Shown in pieces: positions 10,628-18,041 of a stretch of DNA of 64,000 nucleotides. The position numbers and the translations under genes were made by a program. Numbering within the stretch: position 1 is the stretch's first letter; each line of letters starts with the position of its first letter. Below the pieces are notes generated by a model, which saw nothing but the letters and a program-made list of their open reading frames with translations, was not told where the DNA came from and ran no database searches. Location of the stretch: contig NZ_KE386569.1 in NCBI RefSeq assembly GCF_000427625.1, positions 1,140,216 through 1,204,215 on the forward strand, read 5' to 3'. This stretch comes from Methylobacter luteus IMV-B-3098. GTDB taxonomy: Bacteria > Pseudomonadota > Gammaproteobacteria > Methylococcales > Methylomonadaceae.

Positions 10628-11722
10628 ATGAAAACGCTCACCCAATTGACCTGCGCACTGTTATTGGCAAGTCTCGAGGCTTTGGCAGATGATAGCTCGC
10701 ATTTTGACGTGTTAGCGAATCTGGAAACAGGTCCGGGCAATGTGACGGCGACTGCTGACGGACGAATCATCATGAGCCAGCACCAGTTTTATCAACCCGA
10801 ATATACGGTCGTTGAGTATAAGGATCAAAAACTGGTGCCATTTCCTTCGCACGACTGGGCGGCCACAGACTCGACTGCATCCTTGAAGTTAGACTCGGTA
10901 TTAGGCATACGATCCGATGCCAATGGCGTGGTGTGGATGTTGGACAATGGCATGCGGAGCGGCGTGACACCGAAACTGGTCGGCTGGAATACCAAAACCA
11001 ATAAACTGCAGCGTTTGATTTACCTGCCAGCCCCTATTGCGCCAAAAGATGCGTTCGTCAACGATTTTGCTTTGGATACCCAACACAGTCACGCTTTTAT
11101 TAGCGATCCGGCGGGTGGCAATAACGCTGGATTGATTGTGGTCAACCTATATACCGGTGCCGCGCGGCGTGTGCTGGAAGGCCATGCCAGCGTGCTCCCG
11201 GAAAATGTCGATCTCATCATCGATAACGTGCCCATTCAGTTAGCAGCCACGTCAGGCGAAAAAGTCAGGCCGCACATAGGTGTGAATCCAATCACCGAAG
11301 ATTTGACCAACGAATGGGTTTATTTTGGACCGATGCATGGCCTCAGTCTTTACCGGATCAAAGCAGCCGACCTGATTAACGAGAGTTTAACCGCCGAGCA
11401 GCTCGCCAACCGGGTTGAGCGTTATAGCGACAAACCCATTTCCGACGGTATCAGCATCGACAAGCAGAATAATATTTATTTGGGTGATCTCGCCAACAAT
11501 GCCATTGGCATCATCGGTTCTGACCGCAAATACCGACAATTCGCCCAAGACCTAAGATTGTCCTGGGTCGATTCATTCAGTTTTGGCCCCAATGGGCAGT
11601 TGTATGCAGTGGTCAACCGATTGCATCGCTCTGCCACGCTGAACGGTGGGGATGCCCAGTCGAAACCGCCTTACTATTTGTTGCAAGTCAAAGCCCTGGC
11701 TGCCGGCCTACAAGGACGTTAA
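10628..11722 (+). CDS. Secreted major-royal-jelly/SMP-30-like beta-propeller protein
   Basis: 364 residues with signal peptide MKTLTQLTCALLLASLEALA, so the mature protein is periplasmic or extracellular. Repeated blade-like segments follow: GNVTATADGRIIMSQHQF, GIRSDANGVVWMLDNGM, FVNDFALDTQHSHAFISDPAGGNNAGLIVVNL, NEWVYFGPMHGLSLYRI, DGISIDKQNNIYLGDLANNAIGII. These match the MRJP/yellow branch of SMP-30-type beta-propellers, often lactonase-like or ligand-binding; no enzymatic activity can be named. A good ribosome site (AGGGGATT) precedes ATG 10628. It is convergent with the LysR gene, their ends overlapping by 4 bp, and lies one gene away from the pxm operon; whether it works with pXMO is unknown. 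Confidence 0.75.
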   Translation: MKTLTQLTCALLLASLEALADDSSHFDVLANLETGPGNVTATADGRIIMSQHQFYQPEYTVVEYKDQKLVPFPSHDWAATDSTASLKLDSVLGIRSDANGVVWMLDNGMRSGVTPKLVGWNTKTNKLQRLIYLPAPIAPKDAFVNDFALDTQHSHAFISDPAGGNNAGLIVVNLYTGAARRVLEGHASVLPENVDLIIDNVPIQLAATSGEKVRPHIGVNPITEDLTNEWVYFGPMHGLSLYRIKAADLINESLTAEQLANRVERYSDKPISDGISIDKQNNIYLGDLANNAIGIIGSDRKYRQFAQDLRLSWVDSFSFGPNGQLYAVVNRLHRSATLNGGDAQSKPPYYLLQVKALAAGLQGR

Positions 11723-12660
11723 AGCTCAATATCAAGCGAATCTATCATTCGGCCTATTGCTGCGATTTGTTCGCGCAGCCAGCAATGGGCCGGATCTTTT
11801 TCTCGCAACGGGTGCCAGATCATAACCAAGTCGTAATCCGGCAAATCGAGGGGCACCGGTAGAATATTCAATGCGACCATTTTGCTAAACGCCACGGCCA
11901 GGCGATAAGGTAAAGACAAAATCATGTCGGTCTGCGTAACGATCAAAGGCGCAGACAAGAAATGCGGCACGATCAGCTTAATCCGACGCTCCAATCCCAG
12001 TTCCGCCAATTTGGCATCGATGACTCCGACCTGGCTACCTGTTCGCGAAATGAGCATGTGCGGAGCGTCCAAATAGTGCGCCAGAATCGGATTGGCGGAG
12101 ATGTTGGGATGATTTTTACGTACCACACAAGCCATGCGGTCCCTAAAAAGATGTTCACAAATCAAATGCGCAGGGGGCTCGAGTACCGAGGCAAAACCCA
12201 ACACCACATCCAGACTGCCATTTTCCAACTGCGTCAGCGGAAATGCTGATTCGGTACGTTTGATATGGATGTCGACGCCGGGGGCGGCTTGCTCGATTAA
12301 GCGGGATAAATCGGGTAGCAGCAAAAATTCCATGTAATCGGTCGCGGCCAGCGTAAATCGACGCTGACTGGAGGCCGGGTCGAAGGCTTGCGGCGGTTCC
12401 AGCAGCCTTTCCATTTCCCGCAACAAGTTGCGTACGGGTTCCACTAAAGCCAATGCACGATCAGTTGGCTGCATGCCGCTTGGCGTTTTGACTAGCAGCG
12501 GATCGTCAAGCTGTTGACGTAAGCGATGCAAGGTATGGCTCATAGCCGATTGCGTGACAAACATGCGATCAGCGGCCCGCGTGACATTGCGTTCCTGCAT
12601 CAGCACATCGAAAGCCAACAATAGGTTCAAGTCGAAGCTGCGGAGATTGGACATGTTCAA
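11719..12660 (-). CDS. LysR-family transcriptional regulator, divergent from pxmABC
   Basis: 313 residues. Residues about 6-65 are the LysR winged helix-turn-helix (FDLNLLLAFDVLMQERNVTRAADRMFVTQSAMSHTLHRLR region); residues about 95-305 are the periplasmic-binding-like effector domain (FTLAATDYMEFLLLPDLSRL onward). The N-terminal style (LRSFDLNLLLAFD) is that of the NodD/NahR-like LysR branch. LysR genes usually control the gene transcribed away from them through the shared intergenic DNA; here that is 12661-12898 in front of pxmA, which makes this the best local candidate regulator of the operon. Inducer unknown. Its 3' end overlaps that of the convergent gene at 10628-11722. Confidence 0.85.
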   Translation of the reverse strand: MNMSNLRSFDLNLLLAFDVLMQERNVTRAADRMFVTQSAMSHTLHRLRQQLDDPLLVKTPSGMQPTDRALALVEPVRNLLREMERLLEPPQAFDPASSQRRFTLAATDYMEFLLLPDLSRLIEQAAPGVDIHIKRTESAFPLTQLENGSLDVVLGFASVLEPPAHLICEHLFRDRMACVVRKNHPNISANPILAHYLDAPHMLISRTGSQVGVIDAKLAELGLERRIKLIVPHFLSAPLIVTQTDMILSLPYRLAVAFSKMVALNILPVPLDLPDYDLVMIWHPLREKDPAHCWLREQIAAIGRMIDSLDIEL

Positions 12661-12898
12661 TCCTCACCAAAAATACAGGGTTTATGGTAACCAAAATTCA
12701 GAATGACCGGCATGAACAGTCTTGATAGCGGGATGAACCTTATACATTTAACAGCCGGACGATTTTCACCTACCTTATCCCTCAAGCGTGTCGTCTAGCC
12801 TATACGGTTTACCCCCTCAGGCCAAGCCTCGGCTGGCGACGCGCCCAAATGATCATGCGACGACTGTCGTTCATTATAAGACTTTAGAGGGATTCACT

Positions 12899-13651
12899 AT
12901 GTCCGCACACATTCCTGTTTCAACCTTCAAGCCATACCGGGGCGAAAAAGCCCGGCTGGCGCGCGCCTATGACTATCTAATTTTGGTCCTGGCGCTGTTT
13001 TTATTCATCGGTTCGTTTCACCTGCATTTCGCACTCACGGTCGGCGATTGGGACTTCTGGGTCGATTGGAAAGATCGCCAGTGGTGGCCTTTGGTGACGC
13101 CGTTGATCGGCATTACGTTTCCGGCCGCCGTTCAAGCCGTTTTGTGGGATAAGTTTCGTCTGCCTATGGGGGCTACCTTATGTGTCGCGGCTTTACTGAT
13201 TGGCACCTGGGTCACCCGTGTCTTTGCCTATCACTACTGGAACTATTTCCCCATCAACATGGTGTTGCCAGCTACGATGCTACCGGGAGCCTTGGTCCTG
13301 GACGCATTGTTAATGTTAACTAACAGCCTGACCATCACTTCCATCTTTGGCGGCGCCGCGTTTGCCTTGCTGTTTTACCCTACCAACTGGCCGATCTTCG
13401 GCATGTTCCATCAACCGGTCGAATATGCCAATAGCCAGCTCACCGTTGCCGATTTGTTCGGTTTTCAATACATTCGCACGGGCATGCCGGAATACCTGCG
13501 CATCATCGAGCGCGGCACCTTGCGAACCTACGGCCAATACGCAACACCCTTGTCAGCCTTTTGTTCGGCGCTGTTGTGTTCACTGATGTATCCCTTATGG
13601 TGGCATATCGGCAAGTGGTTTGCCAGCACCCGATACCTGACCAAAATCTAA
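12899..13651 (+). CDS. pxmA: Copper membrane monooxygenase subunit A (pXMO, PmoA-like)
   Basis: 250 residues, almost the length of PmoA (247). Start chosen at ATG 12899 (MSAHIPVSTF), with GAGG eight bases upstream; the frame is open back to a GTG at 12788 but that extension has no PmoA counterpart. Family signatures are clear: TVGDWDFWVDWKDRQWW in the first loop, FPAAVQAVLWDKFRLPMGAT, YHYWNYFPINMVLPATMLPGA, FYPTNWPI, and YIRTGMPEYLRIIERGTLRTYG near the end, with about seven membrane helices. The A-subunit is integral to the alpha3beta3gamma3 pMMO-type complex in intracytoplasmic membranes. It is first in an A-B-C operon, the hallmark order of pXMO rather than pMMO (C-A-B). Function as methane or other alkane/ammonia oxidation is family knowledge and unsettled for pXMO. 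Confidence 0.9.
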   Translation: MSAHIPVSTFKPYRGEKARLARAYDYLILVLALFLFIGSFHLHFALTVGDWDFWVDWKDRQWWPLVTPLIGITFPAAVQAVLWDKFRLPMGATLCVAALLIGTWVTRVFAYHYWNYFPINMVLPATMLPGALVLDALLMLTNSLTITSIFGGAAFALLFYPTNWPIFGMFHQPVEYANSQLTVADLFGFQYIRTGMPEYLRIIERGTLRTYGQYATPLSAFCSALLCSLMYPLWWHIGKWFASTRYLTKI

Positions 13652-13663
13652 GGAGAAACTGCC

Positions 13664-14902
13664 ATGAAATCACTATTTAAACCTTGGGTATTAGCTTTAG
13701 TTTGGTTGAGCGCGTTATCTGTACTCCAGATGCCCACCGCCCAGGCCCATGGCGAAAAAGCCTTGGAGCCATTCATTCGCATGCGGACTATACAGTGGTA
13801 CGACGTGCAATGGTCCACGCAAAAGTTCAATGTCAACGATGAAGTCAGTGTCAGCGGCAAGTTCCATGTCGCCGAAGACTGGCCGATCAGCGTCCCCAAG
13901 CCGGAGGCTTCATTTTTGAATATCTCCACACCCGGCCCGGTTCTGATTCGGACTGAGCGTTATTTAAACGGCAAACCCTGGGTCAACTCGGTCGCGTTAC
14001 AGCCCGGTGGCGATTACGAATTCAAGGTGGTTCTGAAGGGCCGTCTACCGGGGCGCTATCACATCCACCCGTTTTTCAACCTGAAGGATGCCGGACAAGT
14101 CATGGGCCCCGGCGCCTGGCTGGAAATTGGCGGTGCAGCCTCTGACTTCAGCAACACTATCAAGACTATCAGCGGCGAAGCCATCGATATGGAAAGCTTC
14201 GGCCTGAGCAATGGTATTTTCTGGCATCTGTTTTGGGGCTTTCTGGCTGCCGCTTGGTTGATCTGGTGGGTGCGTCGGCCCTTATTCATCAGCCGTTATC
14301 GCATGTTGGAGGCTGGATTGGAGCATGAGCTCGTCACTAAAAATGACAAACTGATCGCCAAGCTGATACTGGCAGGCGTGCCGGTTTTAGTGCTGATTCT
14401 GAATGAGATCACGGCCAAACGCTACCCGGATGCCATTCCGTTGCAGGCCGGATTGGATCAAATTTTACCGCTACCGGCTCAGGTCAATGCCGGCACGGTC
14501 AACGTAGATACGCTGAAAGCGGAATACAACGTCGCACAACGGTCCATGGTACTGCAAGTCAAAGTCGACAACCGCAGCCAAAGCCCGGTACGCATTGGTG
14601 AATTCTCGACCTCCAATGTCCACTTCTTAAACCCTGCTTTGAGTTTGAGTGGCGTTATGACAGGTGATGATGACATCACAAGCCCAGGGCTTAGTATCGA
14701 CGATGACAAACCGATAGAGCCGGGCGAGCAGCGGGTGGTTACCCTTGTCGCACGCGATGCAGCTTGGGAATCCGAGAAACTCGATGGCTTGATTCGGGAT
14801 GCCGACAGCCGCATTGGCGGATTACTTTTCCTGTATGACGAACTGTTGGGCCAACGTTATATCTCCAGCATTTCCGCCGCCGTCATACCCAAATTCAGTT
14901 AA
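13664..14902 (+). CDS. pxmB: Copper membrane monooxygenase subunit B (pXMO, PmoB-like)
   Basis: 412 residues, similar to PmoB. A signal peptide ends at AQA and the mature protein starts with His29 (HGEKALEPF), as in PmoB where the N-terminal His is a copper ligand. His133 and His135 (GRYHIHPFF) supply the rest of the CuB site. The position matching PmoB His48 is Gln44 here (RTIQWYDVQW). Then two membrane helices (about 185-205 and 225-245) and a C-terminal cupredoxin-like domain (about 265-412). The B-subunit is mostly periplasmic and holds a copper centre. It follows pxmA by 12 bp, with ribosome site AAGGAG, and precedes pxmC by 15 bp. Confidence 0.9.
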   Translation: MKSLFKPWVLALVWLSALSVLQMPTAQAHGEKALEPFIRMRTIQWYDVQWSTQKFNVNDEVSVSGKFHVAEDWPISVPKPEASFLNISTPGPVLIRTERYLNGKPWVNSVALQPGGDYEFKVVLKGRLPGRYHIHPFFNLKDAGQVMGPGAWLEIGGAASDFSNTIKTISGEAIDMESFGLSNGIFWHLFWGFLAAAWLIWWVRRPLFISRYRMLEAGLEHELVTKNDKLIAKLILAGVPVLVLILNEITAKRYPDAIPLQAGLDQILPLPAQVNAGTVNVDTLKAEYNVAQRSMVLQVKVDNRSQSPVRIGEFSTSNVHFLNPALSLSGVMTGDDDITSPGLSIDDDKPIEPGEQRVVTLVARDAAWESEKLDGLIRDADSRIGGLLFLYDELLGQRYISSISAAVIPKFS

Positions 14903-14917
14903 TTTTAGGAGGCTAAC

Positions 14918-15691
14918 ATGGCTACTACATCTGAACATGTCACGTCATCGACAGAAAGCATGAAATCATTGCCTTGGTATCTGATCGATTTACCGCGATA
15001 TTTGAAAGGCTTTGGTTTATTGTCTGTCATATACATCGGCCTGAGATTGTATCAGGGCGCATTTGCCGTATCCTCAGGCCTGGACTCCACTGAGCCGGCT
15101 TTTGAGCAATACTGGATGCGGCTGTTTTATGTCGAACTCGTTATTATTACCTTGGTTGCCAGCGGATTCTGGGGCTACTTATGGCTTTCACGTGACCGGC
15201 AGTTGGATCAACTGGAACCCAAGGAAGAAATTCGCCGCTATTTCACCCTTACCATGTGGATCAGCATTTATACCTTTGCGGTGTATTGGGCGGGCAGTTA
15301 TTTTGCCGAGCAAGATAATTCCTGGCATCAGGTGGCGATCCGTGACACGCCGTTTACGGCCAACCATATCATCGAGTTTTATTTTAATTTTCCGCTCTAT
15401 GTCATTCTGGGCGGTTGCGCCTGGTTGTACGCCAGAACCCGCTTACCGTTATATGCTAAAGGCATTTCATTACCGTTGACGTTAGCGGTATTTGGTCCGT
15501 TCATGATACTGGTCAGCGTGGGCTTTAACGAATGGGGACACACCTTTTGGTTTAGGGAGGAGTTCTTTGCTGCTCCGATTCATTGGGGTTTCGTGATTGG
15601 CGTTTGGTTCGCTTTGGGCGTCGGCGGCATCTTGCTGCAAGGGGTTACCCGGCTGATTGAACTGTTAGACAAAATCGAAGATGCCGAGTAA
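14918..15691 (+). CDS. pxmC: Copper membrane monooxygenase subunit C (pXMO, PmoC-like)
   Basis: 257 residues, PmoC family. The metal ligands of the membrane site are all conserved: Asp133, His137 and His150 within EQDNSWHQVAIRDTPFTANH (the spacing of Asp156/His160/His173 in Methylococcus PmoC), and Asn204, His208 and His222 in NEWGHTFWFREEFFAAPIHW (spacing of Asn227/His231/His245, the CuD site). About five to six membrane helices. This makes a catalytically competent oxygenase likely. A strong Shine-Dalgarno (TAGGAGG) precedes ATG 14918. It is third in the operon, and its last 11 bases overlap the next gene, an MFS transporter. Confidence 0.9.
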   Translation: MATTSEHVTSSTESMKSLPWYLIDLPRYLKGFGLLSVIYIGLRLYQGAFAVSSGLDSTEPAFEQYWMRLFYVELVIITLVASGFWGYLWLSRDRQLDQLEPKEEIRRYFTLTMWISIYTFAVYWAGSYFAEQDNSWHQVAIRDTPFTANHIIEFYFNFPLYVILGGCAWLYARTRLPLYAKGISLPLTLAVFGPFMILVSVGFNEWGHTFWFREEFFAAPIHWGFVIGVWFALGVGGILLQGVTRLIELLDKIEDAE

Positions 15692-16928
15692 GTCCATCAT
15701 GAGCATAACCGCGGCCCTCGCTCAACCGCGTCGGTTACATTATGCTTGGGTCGTATTAGCGGTGACATTCCTGTGTTTGTTTGTCGCCGCTGCGCTTCGC
15801 GCCGTACCGGGCATCTTAATGTTAGCCTTGGAACACGAATTCGGTTGGAGTCGAGATGCAATCAGTGGCGCAGTAGCTCTCAATTTATTGTTGTTTGGTC
15901 TATCCGGGCCGTGGCTGGGGCGATGGATGGATATCTATGGAGCAAAGTGTGTCTGCTTGATCAGTATTGCGCTGCTAATCTTGGCAGCGGGGCTGTGCAC
16001 CCTCATTAAGGAAATTTGGCAGTTCTACGTGCTCTGGGGGATCGTCGCTGGCATCGGAGCCAGCGGCACCTCCATTGTGTTGGGCTCTGCTTTGGTCAAC
16101 CGCTGGTTTGTGGAACGACGCGGTCTTGCTCTGGGTATTCTCGGCGCGGCGTTTTCCTCTGGGCAGCTTATCTTTACGCCATGGGTGATGCAGATTGACA
16201 TGGTATACGGTTGGCGGCCTGCACTTCTGCTCTTGACGGGACTGATGGGTTTGTTGGTGTTGCCGTCGTCAGCATTATGGCTGGTTGACGAACCTGCGCA
16301 GAAAGGACTAAAGGCTTTGGGCCAGAATGAAGCGGCAACCCGGACTGCAACGGCTGAGTCTAATCCAATGCATACAGTAATCGTTCAAGGCCAGTTTTGG
16401 TTATTGGCGATTAGCTTTGCAATCTGCGGCTTTACAACCTCAGGGCTATTTCAAACCCATTTGATCCCCCATGGTATCGAGCATGGTTTTACCGAAATCA
16501 CCATGGCAATGTCGCTAGGCTTGATGGGGGCAACCGACATATTAGGCACCCTTTTGTCAGGCTGGCTGTGCGACCGCTTCAACAATCGTCGGCTATTGGC
16601 GAGTTACTACATGTTACGCGGCATCTCTTTGATCGGATTGCCGTTTGTCGAATCCAACGCAGAACTCATGCTGTTTTCTGTGGTGTACGGACTCAATTGG
16701 CTTTCCACTGTTCCGGTCACTTCAGCGCTGACCGCCGATTTGTTCGGTAAACGCAATGTTGGGGTAGTATTTGGCTGGATCTGTTGCGCCCATCAAATAG
16801 GGGCGGCATTAGCCGCTTATTCGGCAGGTTTTCTGCATAGTGTTCTCGGGAATTACAATCTGGCGTTTTTATGCTCGGGACTATTCGCATTATTGGCAAC
16901 GCTCATTGTCCTGAGGATTCGCGTTTAA
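15681..16928 (+). CDS. MFS transporter, OxlT/monocarboxylate-like, coupled to pxmC
   Basis: 415 residues with twelve predicted membrane helices in two halves and a central cytoplasmic loop around residues 205-235. Features of the oxalate:formate antiporter/monocarboxylate-type MFS branch are seen: RAVPGILMLALEHEFGWSRDAISGAVALN in helices 1-2, GPWLGRWMDIYGAK as the loop 2-3 motif, and SGWLCDRFNNRRLL as its second-half counterpart. Start at ATG 15681 overlaps the pxmC stop by 11 bp; ATG 15699 is an alternative. The overlap suggests co-translation with pxmABC, so it may move a substrate or product linked to the oxygenase; that role is inference. Substrate unknown. Confidence 0.8.
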   Translation: MPSKSIMSITAALAQPRRLHYAWVVLAVTFLCLFVAAALRAVPGILMLALEHEFGWSRDAISGAVALNLLLFGLSGPWLGRWMDIYGAKCVCLISIALLILAAGLCTLIKEIWQFYVLWGIVAGIGASGTSIVLGSALVNRWFVERRGLALGILGAAFSSGQLIFTPWVMQIDMVYGWRPALLLLTGLMGLLVLPSSALWLVDEPAQKGLKALGQNEAATRTATAESNPMHTVIVQGQFWLLAISFAICGFTTSGLFQTHLIPHGIEHGFTEITMAMSLGLMGATDILGTLLSGWLCDRFNNRRLLASYYMLRGISLIGLPFVESNAELMLFSVVYGLNWLSTVPVTSALTADLFGKRNVGVVFGWICCAHQIGAALAAYSAGFLHSVLGNYNLAFLCSGLFALLATLIVLRIRV

Positions 16929-17030
16929 ACATTTGTCATCGTCAGTTTTACCGCACCAAATCTGAAAATTATCGATGCCAACTAAGCATACACATGCAGA
17001 CTTCCAAGGAAATAAGGTTTGGAGGACCGG

Positions 17031-17087
17031 TTTAGGTCGTTTTTTGCCTGTGGATTGACTGACGTAGTTGTGCCAAAACCGGACTTT
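17031..17087 (+). repeat. 57-bp direct repeat, copy 1
   Basis: Begins TTTAGGTCG and ends CCAAAACCGGACTTT. Matches 20002-20058 in the same orientation with only two visible differences. The two copies bracket about 2.9 kb holding the attC site, the small membrane protein and the degenerate transporter. No ORF of its own is convincing. Confidence 0.75.
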
Positions 17088-17130
17088 CAATAATTATTAG
17101 TGAGGGTCAGATGAAACTTTGAAAACTGTC

Positions 17131-17196
17131 ATTCAACGTTTGTATTCACCGGCCTGCACTACTTTTCGCCCAGGCCGGTTGAGCGCAGGGTTAGAC
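17131..17196 (+). repeat. attC site (isolated integron cassette recombination site)
   Basis: 66 bp with the full attC layout: R-double-prime ATTCAAC (17131-17137, RYYYAAC), stem arm TCACCGGCCTG, a roughly 14-nt variable loop, complementary arm CAGGCCGGTTGA carrying one extra base that would be extrahelical, GCGCAGG, and R-prime GTTAGAC (17190-17196, GTTRRRY). The string TTGAGCGCAGGGTTAGAC is characteristic of many attC 3' halves. No integrase gene is in the window, so this is a solitary attC or a remnant of a cassette cluster. Confidence 0.7.
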
Positions 17197-17370
17197 AGCA
17201 ATGCCCCAGACTCCGGCCCATACTGCAAACGGCAACTCGATAAAGCCCTAAGCAACGGTTATTGCTGTGATGGTTGGAGAAACGTAGGCCGCTAGTAGTT
17301 GATAAGCCTGGAGATGATACCGGAATGAAGGCGAAGCGCATGGACAGGCTTGAGGGATGCTCTTTGATGA

Positions 17371-17535
17371 ACCAACGTTGTCTTTGTCGATCAGATTGAT
17401 TATAAAGAGATTGATTATGAGGACCTGGATAATTTGCCAATATCAAAGCCTATTGGATGGAATCCTCTTTTTTGGAAGATGAAGAAAAAACTGTCCGACA
17501 TGGAATGGTTGGCAAGGGATTTGAATAAAATTTAA
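17371..17535 (+). pseudogene. Open 54-codon C-terminal fragment without start codon
   Basis: A frame with gene-like composition runs from just after a stop at 17368 to TAA at 17533-17535. Its end reads WKMKKKLSDMEWLARDLNKI, preceded by an acidic DYKEIDYEDLDNL segment. No ATG, GTG or TTG lies where a start is needed, so it looks like the tail of a lost gene. The parent family is not recognised. It follows the attC site and precedes the small membrane protein gene by 51 bp. Confidence 0.3.
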
Positions 17536-17586
17536 GATTGGTAATTTGTATCCGGTGAGATGACAAATCATTTCAAGGAGACAAAA

Positions 17587-17967
17587 ATGAACACAAAGAT
17601 AATTAATGCTGCTATCGCTTCTTTAGAAGTGTCCTTGAGTATAAGGAAAATACACCTACAGAAAGGGGCAGCTATAGCTGGAAATCTATTGTTGGGACTC
17701 ATCAAATTTTCAATGATATCTGCGCCCTTTTTATCTATGGTGATGATGATCCTTGCCTTATGGGGGGTTGTAGGAAAGACAACCTATACCGATCTTGATG
17801 CCATACAGAAAAAAGACATCGCGTTTGATACCAGAGAGGCTAAAAATTACCTGGTCAACGAGACAAAAAATATTAAGCAATGTTCTGAGGAGTTGAAGAG
17901 TCCAGACATTAGACCGGAAAGAGAAAAACCGAAGCCAAGTAAAGTAGACTGGGAACATATTGTTTAA
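17587..17967 (+). CDS. Small membrane protein of unknown function
   Basis: 126 residues from ATG 17587, chosen because AAGGAG lies seven bases upstream; an in-frame ATG at 17560 lacks a ribosome site. Residues about 27-65 are hydrophobic (AIAGNLLLGLIKFSMISAPF and FLSMVMMILALWGVV), likely two membrane helices, followed by a charged soluble tail of about 60 residues rich in Lys and Glu with one Cys. No known family recognised. Base composition is AT-rich relative to the pxm operon. It is convergent with the transporter gene at 18042-19736 and lies inside the region bracketed by 57-bp direct repeats. Confidence 0.55.
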   Translation: MNTKIINAAIASLEVSLSIRKIHLQKGAAIAGNLLLGLIKFSMISAPFLSMVMMILALWGVVGKTTYTDLDAIQKKDIAFDTREAKNYLVNETKNIKQCSEELKSPDIRPEREKPKPSKVDWEHIV

Positions 17968-18041
17968 ACCTTTGAGCTTGCGTTAGTCTTCTCTGAAAAG
18001 ACTTAATCTTTCAAGGGTTTTACCGGTAACCTCAGCGCTTT

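Noticed and set aside
12788-12898. GTG-initiated extension of pxmA by 37 codons.
   Set aside because: No resemblance to PmoA N-termini; ATG 12899 has a ribosome site and gives the normal length.
16890-17090. Short minus-strand frames sharing KVRFWHNYVSQSTGKKRPK here and at 19912-20103.
   Set aside because: The shared peptide is only the translation of the 57-bp direct repeat; no plausible gene in either place.
17159-17446. Minus-strand open frame ending CLTLRSTGLGEK.
   Set aside because: The ending is what the attC site at 17131-17196 gives when translated; such LTLRST tails are a familiar artefact of attC sequences. No ribosome site or family match.
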